Positions 22,407-30,446 of a DNA stretch of 31,755 nucleotides are shown here, in pieces. This DNA comes from an uncultured Pseudomonadota bacterium. GTDB taxonomy: Bacteria > Pseudomonadota > Gammaproteobacteria > Burkholderiales > Burkholderiaceae. Made by a program: the position numbers and the translations under genes. A model generated the notes under the pieces. That model worked only from the letters and a program-made list of their open reading frames with translations. It did not search any database and was not told the origin of the DNA. Position 1 is the stretch's first letter. Every line of letters begins with the position of its first letter. The DNA lies in NCBI GenBank assembly GCA_946480245.1, contig CAMLIZ010000045.1:1-31755 (forward strand), read 5' to 3'.

Positions 22407-23696
22407 GTGTCCAGCGATTTCGACTTCGCCGACCTCTTTACCCGAGTGGTGCGCGAGGAGCTCCCGCGCCTGCAGGCGAAGGGACTGGACTTCCTCTTCG
22501 ACTACCGAGGCTCGCAGCTGCGATGGCAGGCCGACTCCCATCGCGTGCGCTGTGCGATGCAGCGTGTGTTCCGGGCCGCGGTGGAAGTGCTGGAAGAGGG
22601 GTTTGTTTTTTTTACGGCCCAGGCCGCTGTGCTGCCCAGCGGCGACTGCGGCGTGGCAGTGGCGGCGGCGTGCAGCGGGCGCTTCGCACCGGTGGCCGCA
22701 TGGCGCACGGTGCTCGGCGGTTTGCACTTGCAGGGAGTGGATGGAATGACGGATGAAGCGCTGCTGGACATGCGCACGCCGCTGCATGCAGAGTGCGAGC
22801 TCCATGCGGGCCGCCTCAGGTTCGTGATGCACGAAACGGAAGGCGCCCTGTTCGCCCTCGAAGTCACGCTGCCGCAACAGCAGTTCCATGTCGTCCCCGA
22901 CGATGGGGCGTATGCGGCCGGTGCGCGCGCATGGCTGATCAACGGGCGCGGTGCCGCTCGTTCATTGGAGCGGCGGCTGCAACGCCTGGGCTGGGCCACG
23001 CGCCAGTTCGATTCGATGGACGACGCCATGGGCGCGCTGCGGCGGCTGCCTGCGCGCCACAGCCGCCCGGCCCTGGTGCTGGCCTGTGAAGGGCCGGATA
23101 TCACGCCCGAAAATCTCGCGCGCCTGGGTGAATTGCTTCCCCCCAGCAGCAGGCTTGTGCTCGCGGTGCAGCCCGGCTCGGACGCCAGCTCCCGCCTTCC
23201 GCCGGGCATTGATGTGCGCACCCTTCCGTTGGGCCCCGCCGAACTGCGCGACTTCACGCGCGACGTGGCGCGGGCCGACCTGCGCGCCAGCGGCGAGACA
23301 CGCCCCGCGCCGCTCGCCTTCGAGCAGCGCAAGCGCGCGTTGGTGGTGGACGACAACGCGGTGAACCAGATGGTCGCCTGCGGCATGTTGCAGGTGCTCG
23401 GCTTCGAGGTGGATACCGCCAGCGATGGCCTGGAGGCGATCGATCGTTGCATGCAACTGCCGCCCGACCTGGTGCTGATGGACCTGCACATGCCCGGCAT
23501 GGACGGGCTGGAAGCTACTCGTCGCTTGCGGCTGCTGCAGCGCGAGGGCGCGATGCCGCGCTTTCCGATCCTGGCAGCCACCGCTGACAGCACGTCGCAG
23601 GAGGCCTGCGCGGCAGCCGGCATGGACGGGCATCTGCCCAAGCCGCTCAACCTGGCCGGCCTGGAAACGCAGGTGCGCTCGCTGATGACAGGTTGA
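22407..23696 (+). CDS. Degenerate kinase-like/response-regulator protein with C-terminal receiver
   Basis: A 429-residue soluble protein. The C-terminal receiver domain (about 308-429) is intact: acidic pair Asp315/Asp316, phosphoacceptor Asp359 (LVLMDLHMPGMDG) and Lys412 (LPKPLN). The first 160 residues resemble the ATP-binding half of a hybrid histidine kinase (DYRGSQLRWQADSHRVRCAMQRVFRAAVE) but lack clear N, G1 and G2 boxes and any phosphorylatable His domain. Residues 170-290 look like a second, degenerate receiver without the Asp site. It therefore seems to be an inactive kinase remnant attached to a working receiver. The start is GTG 22407, with AGGAG five bases upstream; no ATG fits. 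It is convergent with a single-receiver gene 9 bases away. Confidence 0.8.
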   Translation: MSSDFDFADLFTRVVREELPRLQAKGLDFLFDYRGSQLRWQADSHRVRCAMQRVFRAAVEVLEEGFVFFTAQAAVLPSGDCGVAVAAACSGRFAPVAAWRTVLGGLHLQGVDGMTDEALLDMRTPLHAECELHAGRLRFVMHETEGALFALEVTLPQQQFHVVPDDGAYAAGARAWLINGRGAARSLERRLQRLGWATRQFDSMDDAMGALRRLPARHSRPALVLACEGPDITPENLARLGELLPPSSRLVLAVQPGSDASSRLPPGIDVRTLPLGPAELRDFTRDVARADLRASGETRPAPLAFEQRKRALVVDDNAVNQMVACGMLQVLGFEVDTASDGLEAIDRCMQLPPDLVLMDLHMPGMDGLEATRRLRLLQREGAMPRFPILAATADSTSQEACAAAGMDGHLPKPLNLAGLETQVRSLMTG

Positions 23697-23708
23697 CGCC
23701 GGGCGTCA
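23694..23708. repeat. Perfect palindrome holding both convergent stop codons
   Basis: TGACGCCGGGCGTCA is a 15-base inverted repeat around one central base. Its first three bases are the stop of the plus-strand receiver protein and its last three the reverse-complement stop of the minus-strand receiver gene. No T tract follows, so it is at best a weak terminator or transcript-end hairpin. Confidence 0.6.
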
Positions 23709-24143
23709 GGCGAGCCGGCGACCCGGCTCCCATCGCTGTCGGGCGGGCAGCGCGAGGTGGTGCGCTTCGGGGTCGTCCTCGGTCACCAGCGCCAGCAGCT
23801 CATCCAGCGCCACCGGCTTGACGAAGTGATGATCGAAGCCCGCGTCGATGATGGCCTGGTGGTGCAGGTACGAGCTCATCGCGGTGTGGGCCACCAGCGT
23901 GATCTCCTTGCCGTGCGGGCCGCTGCGCAGCCTGCGCGCCACCTGGTCGCCCCCCATCTGCGGCATGAACAGGTCGAGGATCACGATGTCAGGCGGGTCG
24001 GTCTCGGCGGCGGCCAGTGCCTCTTCGCCGCTGTAGGCGGTGTGGCAGTCGCAGCCTTCGGCCTCCAGCAGCATGGCCAGCGTGTCGGCGGCGTCGCGGT
24101 TGTCGTCCACCACCAGCACATGCTTCCTCTTCGCTTGTTCCAT
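23706..24143 (-). CDS. Single-domain response regulator
   Basis: A 145-residue protein consisting of one receiver domain and a short tail. Asp13/Asp14 (VLVVDDNRD), phosphoacceptor Asp57 (IVILDLFMPQMGG), Thr88 in AHTAMS and Lys109 (FVKPV) form a complete active site. There is no output domain, so it probably acts through protein contacts or as a phosphate sink, like CheY-type or Spo0F-type regulators. The ATG at 24143 is preferred to a GTG one codon upstream; the ribosome-binding site is weak. It is convergent with the kinase-like receiver protein, and the two could belong to one pathway. No sensor kinase is in the window. Confidence 0.87.
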   Translation of the reverse strand: MEQAKRKHVLVVDDNRDAADTLAMLLEAEGCDCHTAYSGEEALAAAETDPPDIVILDLFMPQMGGDQVARRLRSGPHGKEITLVAHTAMSSYLHHQAIIDAGFDHHFVKPVALDELLALVTEDDPEAHHLALPARQRWEPGRRLA

Positions 24144-24234
24144 CACGCCATCCCGATGCCACTTGCTGCACTGCGGGCAATCGGCATGCCGCGCGTCTTG
24201 CCTCGGTCATGCAGCGCTTGTAGGCTCGCGCGCG

Positions 24235-25581
24235 ATGAACGCAAACACCCTCGCCGCGGCAACGGTCGCCCGTCCGACAGCGCCCAGCCTCGGGCAGGCC
24301 TTCTGGTTCTGGCTGAAGCTCGGATTCATCAGCTTCGGCGGGCCTGCGGGGCAGATCTCGATCATGCATGCCGAGCTGGTGGAGCGGCGTCGCTGGATCA
24401 GCGAGCGCCGCTTCCTGCATGCCCTGAACTACTGCATGGTGCTGCCCGGGCCCGAGGCGCAGCAGCTGGCCACCTACATCGGATGGCTGATGCACCGCTC
24501 CTGGGGTGGCATCGTGGCCGGTGGACTTTTCGTGCTGCCGTCGCTGGCGATCCTGATCGCGCTGTCGTGGCTTTACGTGGCATACGGTCATCTGCTCGTG
24601 GTGAGCGGTCTTTTCTACGGGATCAAGCCAGCCGTGACGGCACTGGTGCTGCACGCCGGGCACCGTGTGGGCCGGCGCGCGCTGGTGAACCGCTGGATGC
24701 GCGTGCTGGCCGCGCTGGCCTTCGTGGCGATCTTCGTGTTCGACGTGCCGTTCCCCGCGATCGTGCTCGCCGCGGCCTTGCTCGGCATCGCGGGCGGGCG
24801 CTGGGCGCCGGCCTGGTTCGCGCTACCCCCCGCGCATGCCCAGGCACTCGACGCCGGCGGCCCGGCGTTGATCGACGACGGCATGCCGCCGCCCCCACAT
24901 GCCGGCCTGTCGCGCCCGCGCTTGGCCGTGGTGCTCGCCACCGGCGTGGCCCTCTGGCTTGCGGCGATGGCGCTGGTGCGAGCGCAGGGCACGCTGTGGC
25001 AGATGGGCCTGTTCTTTACCAAGGCGGCGCTCGTCACCTTCGGCGGCGCCTACGCGGTGCTGCCCTACGTGGTGCAAGGCGCCGTGCAACACCAGCATTG
25101 GCTCACCGGCGCGCAGATGATCGACGGGCTTGCGCTCGGCGAGACCACGCCCGGGCCGCTGATCATGGTGGTGGCCTTCGTGGGCTTCGTCGGCGGATGG
25201 ACGCAGCAGGTGCTTGGTGCGCAGGCGCTGTTCGCCGGCGGGGCGCTGGCAGCGGCCGTGGTCACCTTCTTCACCTTCCTGCCGTCGTTCGTGTTCATCC
25301 TGGCCGGTGGCCCGCTGATCGAGGCCACGCACGGCGACCAGCGATTCACCGCGCCCCTGGCCGCGATCACCGCAGCGGTGGTGGGCGTGATCCTGAATCT
25401 CGCGCTGTTCTTCGCGTGGCATGTGCTGTGGCCCCGCGGCTGGCACGGAGGCTTCGACGTCGTGTCGGCATTCATAGCCGTGGCGGCGCTGCTGGCGTTG
25501 TTTCGCTGGCGCATGGGCGTGATGCCGCTGCTCGCCGCGTGCGCGCTGGCGGGCTTGTCGTTCACGTTTTTCGTGCGTTGA
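24235..25581 (+). CDS. chrA: Chromate transporter ChrA (two-domain form)
   Basis: A 448-residue inner-membrane protein of the CHR family in its long form, made of two homologous halves. The N-terminal half has FWFWLKLGFISFGGPAGQIS and VLPGPEAQQLATYIG; the C-terminal half has FFTKAALVTFGGAYAVLPYV and ALGETTPGPLIMV. These are the paired family motifs. Around ten to twelve membrane segments are expected. Characterised members export chromate using the proton motive force; sulfate analogues are competitors. The start at 24235 (MNANTLAAATVARP) is supported by homology to family N-termini; an upstream extension would overlap the divergent receiver gene. No chrB-type regulator is adjacent, so chromate specificity is not certain. 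Confidence 0.9.
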   Translation: MNANTLAAATVARPTAPSLGQAFWFWLKLGFISFGGPAGQISIMHAELVERRRWISERRFLHALNYCMVLPGPEAQQLATYIGWLMHRSWGGIVAGGLFVLPSLAILIALSWLYVAYGHLLVVSGLFYGIKPAVTALVLHAGHRVGRRALVNRWMRVLAALAFVAIFVFDVPFPAIVLAAALLGIAGGRWAPAWFALPPAHAQALDAGGPALIDDGMPPPPHAGLSRPRLAVVLATGVALWLAAMALVRAQGTLWQMGLFFTKAALVTFGGAYAVLPYVVQGAVQHQHWLTGAQMIDGLALGETTPGPLIMVVAFVGFVGGWTQQVLGAQALFAGGALAAAVVTFFTFLPSFVFILAGGPLIEATHGDQRFTAPLAAITAAVVGVILNLALFFAWHVLWPRGWHGGFDVVSAFIAVAALLALFRWRMGVMPLLAACALAGLSFTFFVR

Positions 25582-25773
25582 CTGCTCGCTTTTTCGAGCT
25601 GCAAGAGAGCAGGGTCGGCAACGGTTGTGCCCGCGATTTACGAGGGCAACGCGCGTGCCCGAAGAGGTAAGAAATGCCCACCGGCTCACGGGGTTTTGCG
25701 ATGCCGCATGCCCGCCTAGCATGAAGTCATCGTGTGGTGAATCCCATGCGGTATGAAAAGGGGAATGAGCGCA

Positions 25774-26472
25774 ATGTCTTCATACAAGAGCAAGTGGGCC
25801 GGGCTGGGTGCGCTGTGCATCGCCGGCGCGGCGCTGGTCGCCGCACCGGCGGCGCGCGCAGCGCTGGTGTTCGATGGCCCGATCGATCTCCATGGCACCG
25901 GCATCGGCAGCGTGGACACGGTGCTCACGATCCAGGGCCACGGGAATGCCGACACCGAGCAGGGTGCCGTGGGGCTCGATTCGGCAGGCATGCTGCAGAT
26001 CACCGGAGACGCCAAGACCGGTGCGTCGCAGACGCAGCTGCTCAGCCTGGGATCGCTCGGCCTCACGTCTGCCGACGCGCTGCGCATCGTCTTCAACGCC
26101 GACGAACCTGCGCAGGGGGCTATATCACTTGACTCGCTGGTGCTCCACATCTACAGCCCGACCGGGCAGGTGCTCTTCAGCAGCGCACTCGACGGCGCGC
26201 AGAGCTTCGACAGCACGGCCGGTGGCGTCGGCCAGTCCGGCTTCTCGTTTGCGCTCGATGCGAACAGCGCAGCGGCAGCACAAGCTTTCTTCGACAGCGC
26301 CAACTACATCGGCCTGTCGGCGAGCGCCTCGGATGCCCAGGGTGGCTTCGAGACGTTCTTCATTGCCAACGCGGCCACGCCGCCGGTTCCCGAGCCGCAA
26401 AGCTATGTGCTGATGCTGGCCGGCCTGGCGATCATGGGCCTCGTGTGGCGCAGGAGCACGGCGCGCCAGTGA
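25774..26472 (+). CDS. PEP-CTERM sorting-domain protein
   Basis: A 232-residue exported protein. The N-terminal signal peptide (LGALCIAGAALVAAPAARA, cleavage after ARA) leads into a beta-rich body with Ser, Asp and Gly repeats but no recognised enzyme domain. The C-terminus is a complete PEP-CTERM signal (205-232): VPEPQSY, a hydrophobic helix LMLAGLAIMGLVW, then RRSTAR. Exosortase cleaves such signals and the protein is typically delivered to the exopolysaccharide or cell surface. The start at 25774 is chosen because AAGGGGA lies 9 bases upstream; ATGs at 25753 and 25765 are alternatives. No exosortase gene is in this window. The 192 bases upstream hold a GCTCG/CGAGC hairpin near 25584 and no clear promoter. 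Confidence 0.87.
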   Translation: MSSYKSKWAGLGALCIAGAALVAAPAARAALVFDGPIDLHGTGIGSVDTVLTIQGHGNADTEQGAVGLDSAGMLQITGDAKTGASQTQLLSLGSLGLTSADALRIVFNADEPAQGAISLDSLVLHIYSPTGQVLFSSALDGAQSFDSTAGGVGQSGFSFALDANSAAAAQAFFDSANYIGLSASASDAQGGFETFFIANAATPPVPEPQSYVLMLAGLAIMGLVWRRSTARQ

Positions 26473-26505
26473 GTGCGTGATCGGGGGATCGATGCTGTGC
26501 ATTTC

Positions 26506-26532
26506 GACGGGCCTTCGGGCCCGTCTTTTTTT
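26506..26532 (+). terminator. Strong Rho-independent terminator after the PEP-CTERM gene
   Basis: GACGGGCC (26506-26513), tetraloop TTCG, GGCCCGTC (26518-26525), then seven T. This is a textbook intrinsic terminator for the plus strand. The convergent ligD gene ends 13 bases further on, and the minus strand has no T tract here. Confidence 0.95.
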
Positions 26533-26544
26533 GGTCGCGCGCAA

Positions 26545-29151
26545 CTATCGGCTGGTCGACCGGTGGCTGGGGGTGGACGGCACGCGCTTGGCGGGCGTGG
26601 GCAGAGGTTGGTCCTCGTCTTCGTCGCCCACTGCAGGCAGGTCATCGCGCAGCATCCGGCTGGCGGCGGTGAGGGTCTGCCGGCTCTTGTCGTAGGCGGC
26701 CCAGGGGTCGTGCTCGCGCAGTTCGTCCAGGCGCTGCGGCAGCGTGCGCACGGTCCAGTGGTCGCCGCCGCGCAGCTCGACCAGCTCGTCCCATGCCACC
26801 GGCACCGACACGCCCATGTGCGGCCGTGCGCGCGCCGAGAACGCGCAGGCCGAGGTGGCGCCCCGGCTGTTGCGCAGCCAGTCGACGAAGACCTTGCCGA
26901 CGCGGTTCTTCGCGCCCATCTTCGGCGCAAAGCGCTGCGGCAGCGTGTTGGCCAGGTGCAGCGTCACCGCTTGGGAGAACGCCTTGCAGAAGGCCCAGTC
27001 GTGGCGGCGCTGCAGCGGCACCACCACGTGCAGGCCCTTGCCGCCGCTGGTCTTCAGGAAGCTCACCAGGCCCAGTTCGTCGAGCAGGGTCTTGGTGAGT
27101 TCGCATGCTTCCACCAGCTGTGCCCACGGCAGGCCATCGCCAGGGTCGAGGTCGAACACGATGCGGTCCGGCTTGTCGATGTGCGTGTACACCGCGTTCC
27201 AGGTGTGCAACTCCACCACACCCATCTGCGCGGCACCCACCAGCGCGGTGACGTTGTCGATCACGATCAGCGACGGATGCGGCGGATCGATCTCGGGCCC
27301 GAGCCGGCGGATCTTGGGGATCGCCAGCTGCTCCACGTGCTTCTGGAAGAACAGCTGGCCGCCGATGCCGTCGGGTGCGCGCACCAGCGCCACCGGCCGT
27401 GCCTTGAGGTGCGGAAGGATGAACGGCGCCACACGCTCGTAGTGCTGCACCAGCTCGAGCTTGGTGATGCCGCTGGCGGCATCGAGCACGCGCTGCGGGT
27501 GGCTGATCTCCAGACCGTGGACCACCGGCTTGGCGGATTGGCGGCTGTGCGCTTGGGTGGCGGGTGGCGGCACGGGCTGCTCCTTCGATATCTGGCTGGC
27601 GGGCTTGTCACTGCGCAGGCCCTGGAAGGTGGCGTGGCGGATCGAGCCGTCGCCCGTCCACTCACCAAAGGCCACCTCGCACACGAGCTGCGGCTTCACC
27701 CAGTGCACGGTCTCGCTGCCGGAAGGGCGGGCCCGCGGATCGTCGGCCACGGCAGACCGCCCGCTCTCGATCGCGTCGAGCTGCTTGCGCAACGCCTTGA
27801 GCATGGCGCTGTCGAAGCCGGTGCCCACGCGGCCGGCGTAATGGAGCGCCTTGCCTTCGTGCACGGCCAGCAGCAGCGAACCCAGGCCGCTGCGCGAGCC
27901 CTTGGGCTCGGTGAAGCCGACGATGACGAACTCCTGGCGTTGCTGGCACTTCAGCTTGATCCAGTTCGGCGAGCGCGACTCCACGTAAGGCGCATCGGCC
28001 CGCTTGCCGATCAGGCCTTCGAGCTGTAGCCCGCAGGCCGCCTGCAGCAGCTGCTCTGGCGCGCCGGGCAGCGCCTCGCTGAAGCGCAGGCGTTGCGACA
28101 GATGCGGCTTGAGCAGCTGCTTCAGCAACGCGCGCCGCTGGCGCAAGGGCACGCGCTTGAGATCGTGTCCGTCGGCATAAGGTAGGTCAAAGGCCACGAA
28201 CACGACCTTGCCGGCGCGCCCGTGTTCGAACGCGTTCTGCAGCAGCTGGAAGCTCGGCTTGTCCTGCTCGTCGAGCACGATGATCTCGCCGTCGATCCAG
28301 GCGTTGCGCAGCTCGAGTTGCTGCAGCGCCTCGGCCAGCGGTGCAAGCTTGTCGGTCCAGTCGTTGCCGTTGCGGGTGATGAGGTGCGCGCGCCCGCGGT
28401 CCAGGCGCGCGAGCATGCGGTAGCCGTCCAGTTTGAGCTCGTAGATCCAGCCCTCGCTGTCGGCGGGCGCTGCGTTCACCAAGGTGGCCAGCTGCGGGCG
28501 CAGCTGTGCGGGGAGGGCCGCCTTGCGAGCGCCGGGCAGGTCGGCGGCGCGCAGTGGCGCGTCCGCTGCGTCGGCGTCGGCAGCCTCATGCGCCTGCACC
28601 TTCAGAGGATGCTGGATCACGCTGTCGGGCAGCGCCTCGGTGATGTCGTACTCGCTGCGCGGGCGCGCGAACTCGTCCGGCTCCTTCATCAACAGCCACT
28701 GTTCTTGTCGCTCGTCGCCGCGCGTGCGCACCAGGGCCCAACGGCCCTGCAGCTTCTCGCCTTCGAGGCGGAACTTGAGCTTGCCGGCATGCAGGTCGCG
28801 TGAGGGATGCGCACCCTCGGGCACCCAGGCGCCGCGGTCCCAAACGATCACCGTGCCGGCGCCGTACTGGCCGGCAGGGATGGTGCCTTCGAAGCCGCCG
28901 TAGCTGATCGGGTGGTCCTCCACGTGCACGGCCAGGCGCTTGTCCTTGGGATCGAGGCTGGGCCCCTTGGGCACGGCCCAGCTCACCAGCGTGCCGTTGA
29001 GCTCGAGGCGGAAGTCGTAGTGCAGGTGGCTTGCGTGGTGCTTCTGGATCACGTAGCCCAGGCGCGGCCCGCTGGCCCTTACTTCAGGCGGCGGCTCGGA
29101 AGTGAGCTTGAAGTTGCGCTTGGCGCGGTAGGCAGCGAGCTTGTCGGCCAT
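26545..29151 (-). CDS. ligD: Multifunctional DNA ligase D (NHEJ)
   Basis: An 868-residue LigD with the order phosphoesterase, ligase, polymerase, as in Pseudomonas. The 3'-phosphoesterase domain (about 30-180) has QKHHASHLHYDFRLE. The ATP-dependent ligase (about 215-525) has the adenylation motif YELKLDGYR with nucleophile Lys240, followed by WIDGEII and EGLIGK. The primase-polymerase domain (about 545-840) has the metal-binding DLDPGDG (667-673), preceded by VELHTWN. It processes, fills and seals broken DNA ends held by Ku, mainly when no sister chromosome is available. It starts 6 bases after ku, so both form one operon. Its 3' end faces the PEP-CTERM terminator. Confidence 0.96.
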   Translation of the reverse strand: MADKLAAYRAKRNFKLTSEPPPEVRASGPRLGYVIQKHHASHLHYDFRLELNGTLVSWAVPKGPSLDPKDKRLAVHVEDHPISYGGFEGTIPAGQYGAGTVIVWDRGAWVPEGAHPSRDLHAGKLKFRLEGEKLQGRWALVRTRGDERQEQWLLMKEPDEFARPRSEYDITEALPDSVIQHPLKVQAHEAADADAADAPLRAADLPGARKAALPAQLRPQLATLVNAAPADSEGWIYELKLDGYRMLARLDRGRAHLITRNGNDWTDKLAPLAEALQQLELRNAWIDGEIIVLDEQDKPSFQLLQNAFEHGRAGKVVFVAFDLPYADGHDLKRVPLRQRRALLKQLLKPHLSQRLRFSEALPGAPEQLLQAACGLQLEGLIGKRADAPYVESRSPNWIKLKCQQRQEFVIVGFTEPKGSRSGLGSLLLAVHEGKALHYAGRVGTGFDSAMLKALRKQLDAIESGRSAVADDPRARPSGSETVHWVKPQLVCEVAFGEWTGDGSIRHATFQGLRSDKPASQISKEQPVPPPATQAHSRQSAKPVVHGLEISHPQRVLDAASGITKLELVQHYERVAPFILPHLKARPVALVRAPDGIGGQLFFQKHVEQLAIPKIRRLGPEIDPPHPSLIVIDNVTALVGAAQMGVVELHTWNAVYTHIDKPDRIVFDLDPGDGLPWAQLVEACELTKTLLDELGLVSFLKTSGGKGLHVVVPLQRRHDWAFCKAFSQAVTLHLANTLPQRFAPKMGAKNRVGKVFVDWLRNSRGATSACAFSARARPHMGVSVPVAWDELVELRGGDHWTVRTLPQRLDELREHDPWAAYDKSRQTLTAASRMLRDDLPAVGDEDEDQPLPTPAKRVPSTPSHRSTSR

Positions 29152-29157
29152 GAGTCG

Positions 29158-30165
29158 TCAGGCGCGCTTGCGCGCCGCCGGCTTGGGTCGGGCCTCGCGC
29201 GGCTTGCCTTCGTCCTTGGCCGCGGCGCGCTGGCTGGGGCCGCGCTTGGCGGCCGCCGACGTGCGTGCGCTGCTGCCGCGCTTGGCCGCCGCGGCGCTGC
29301 GCCGCGGTGCCGGTTCATGCGCCTCGTCGTTGGCCGCCTCCTCACGCGCGCCTGCCTTGCCGCCTTTGGCGCCACCCCGCAGGCTGCGCTTGAGCAGCTC
29401 GGCCAAGTCGATGATCTCGGCACCCGTGCCTTCGCCGGCCGCCTGCGGCACGGGCTCGACGCGGCGGATCTCGCCTTTATCCATTTTTTCCTGCACCAGG
29501 GCCATGATCTCTTCGCGCGTGCGGTCCTCGTACTGGTCGGGCTGCCACTCGGCGGCCATGTCGTCGATCAGCTGCTCGGCCATCTGCAGCTCGCGCTCGG
29601 TGGGCGCGAGCTTGCCCTTGGCCTCGCCGGGCACGCCCATGTCCTCGGTGGAGCGGATCTCGTCACGCCAGCGCATCGTGTTGAGCATCAGCGCGTCGCC
29701 CTCGGGAATCAGCGCGGCGAGGTGTTGCTTGGTCTGGATCACCACCTGCGCAATGCCCACCTTGCCGCTCTTTCGCAGCGCCTCGCGCAGCAGCAGGTAT
29801 ACCTTCTCGCCGCGGCCGGTGGGCGCCAGCACGTAGGGGTTGTCGAAGAACTTGGGCGCGATCTTGTCGGCGTCGACGAAGGCGAGGATGTCCACGGTCT
29901 GCGTCTTCTCGGGGCGAGCCGCCTTGATCTCCTCGTCGGTGAGCACGACGTAGTGGCCGTCCTCCACCTCGATGCCCTTGACGATGTCTTCGCGCGCCAC
30001 CTCCTTGCCGGTGACCTTGTTCACCCGCTTGTAGCCCACCGGCTTCATGTTCTTGCGATCGAGCCAGTCGAAGTCGACGCGGTTCTCGCGCGCCGCCGGG
30101 TACAGGGCCACCGGGATGTGGACGAGTCCGAAGGTGATCGCGCCTTTCCATAGCGCGCGTGGCAT
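29158..30165 (-). CDS. ku: Ku DNA end-binding protein
   Basis: A 335-residue bacterial Ku. The conserved beta-barrel core begins MPRALWKGAITFGLVHIPVALYPA and includes GYKRVNKVTGKEV and LLREALRKSGKVGIAQVVI; about 260 residues match the homodimeric ring that threads onto DNA ends and recruits LigD. The last 70 or so residues are a Lys/Arg/Ala-rich tail (AAAAKRGSSARTSAAAKRGP and similar repeats), longer than the minimal Ku C-terminus and comparable to the basic tails that add DNA binding in some species. AAAGGAG precedes the ATG. The operon is ku-ligD. A near-consensus sigma-54 element (30199-30213, minus) lies about 35 bases upstream. Confidence 0.96.
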   Translation of the reverse strand: MPRALWKGAITFGLVHIPVALYPAARENRVDFDWLDRKNMKPVGYKRVNKVTGKEVAREDIVKGIEVEDGHYVVLTDEEIKAARPEKTQTVDILAFVDADKIAPKFFDNPYVLAPTGRGEKVYLLLREALRKSGKVGIAQVVIQTKQHLAALIPEGDALMLNTMRWRDEIRSTEDMGVPGEAKGKLAPTERELQMAEQLIDDMAAEWQPDQYEDRTREEIMALVQEKMDKGEIRRVEPVPQAAGEGTGAEIIDLAELLKRSLRGGAKGGKAGAREEAANDEAHEPAPRRSAAAAKRGSSARTSAAAKRGPSQRAAAKDEGKPREARPKPAARKRA

Positions 30166-30198
30166 GGCGGGCTCCTTTCGCAGTGTGCGGGCAACCCT

Positions 30199-30213
30199 GC
30201 AAGCCCTGTACCG
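30199..30213 (-). promoter_or_regulatory. Putative sigma-54 promoter for ku-ligD
   Basis: On the minus strand: CGGTAC-AGGGC-TTGC followed by A. It keeps GG-N10-GC, has the allowed pyrimidine T in GGTAC, and differs mainly at the first base. The expected start near 30187 leaves about a 20-base leader containing the ku ribosome-binding site. No convincing sigma-70 promoter is visible in the gap. Confidence 0.5.
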
Positions 30214-30227
30214 GGCACGCCGTGTGC
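30213..30227 (+). promoter_or_regulatory. Weak sigma-54-like element for the DUF3309 gene
   Basis: GGGCAC-GCCGT-GTGC keeps GG-N10-GC but differs from the consensus at the first base of each half. It abuts the ku element in the opposite orientation. The predicted start, about 20 bases before the ATG at 30260, would fit, but the match could be chance. Confidence 0.3.
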
Positions 30228-30259
30228 GTATCGGCTGACAAAAGCCTCAGGGAAGTCCG

Positions 30260-30418
30260 ATGTCCGTTGCCACCATCCTGCTGATCCTGCTGCTGCTGCT
30301 GGTCGTCGGCACGCTGCCTACGTGGCGCTACAGCAGCCATTGGGGCTATGCACCCAGCGGTATCCTGGGCGCAGCCCTGTTGATCGTGCTGGTGCTGTTC
30401 CTGCTGGGGAGGCTGTAG
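30260..30418 (+). CDS. DUF3309 small membrane protein
   Basis: A 52-residue hydrophobic protein: [20 protein letters not shown], a central [14 protein letters not shown] and a second hydrophobic run ending in LLGRL. This is the DUF3309 pattern of two membrane helices joined by a short W/Y-rich turn. The function is unknown; members are common and often multicopy in Burkholderiales and Rhizobiales. AGGGAAG (about 30249-30255) serves as ribosome-binding site. The gene is divergent from ku-ligD and shares a 94-base intergenic region with it. It is shorter than usual ORF-calling thresholds and easily missed. Confidence 0.85.
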   Translation: MSVATILLILLLLLVVGTLPTWRYSSHWGYAPSGILGAALLIVLVLFLLGRL

Positions 30419-30433
30419 CGGCGCGGGCAGTGA

Positions 30434-30446
30434 GGTAAGCCTTACC
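30434..30446. repeat. Palindrome in the fumC upstream gap
   Basis: GGTAAGCCTTACC is a perfect inverted repeat around one base, followed at 30471 or so by GGTTACCC, a related half-site. It stands about 50 bases before fumC and might be an operator or the hairpin ending the DUF3309 transcript; there is no T tract. Confidence 0.4.

Noticed and set aside
21109..22749. Ala/Val-rich hydrophobic plus-strand frame opposite the low-complexity gene
   Set aside because: Its apparent membrane-like composition is simply the complement of Gly, Ser, Tyr and Gln codons. The minus strand has the ribosome-binding site and terminator.
26473..28029. Long plus-strand open frame opposite ligD
   Set aside because: It is the antisense shadow of ligD in GC-rich DNA. 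The translation is rich in His, Arg, Gln and Gly with no domain, while the minus strand encodes a full LigD.
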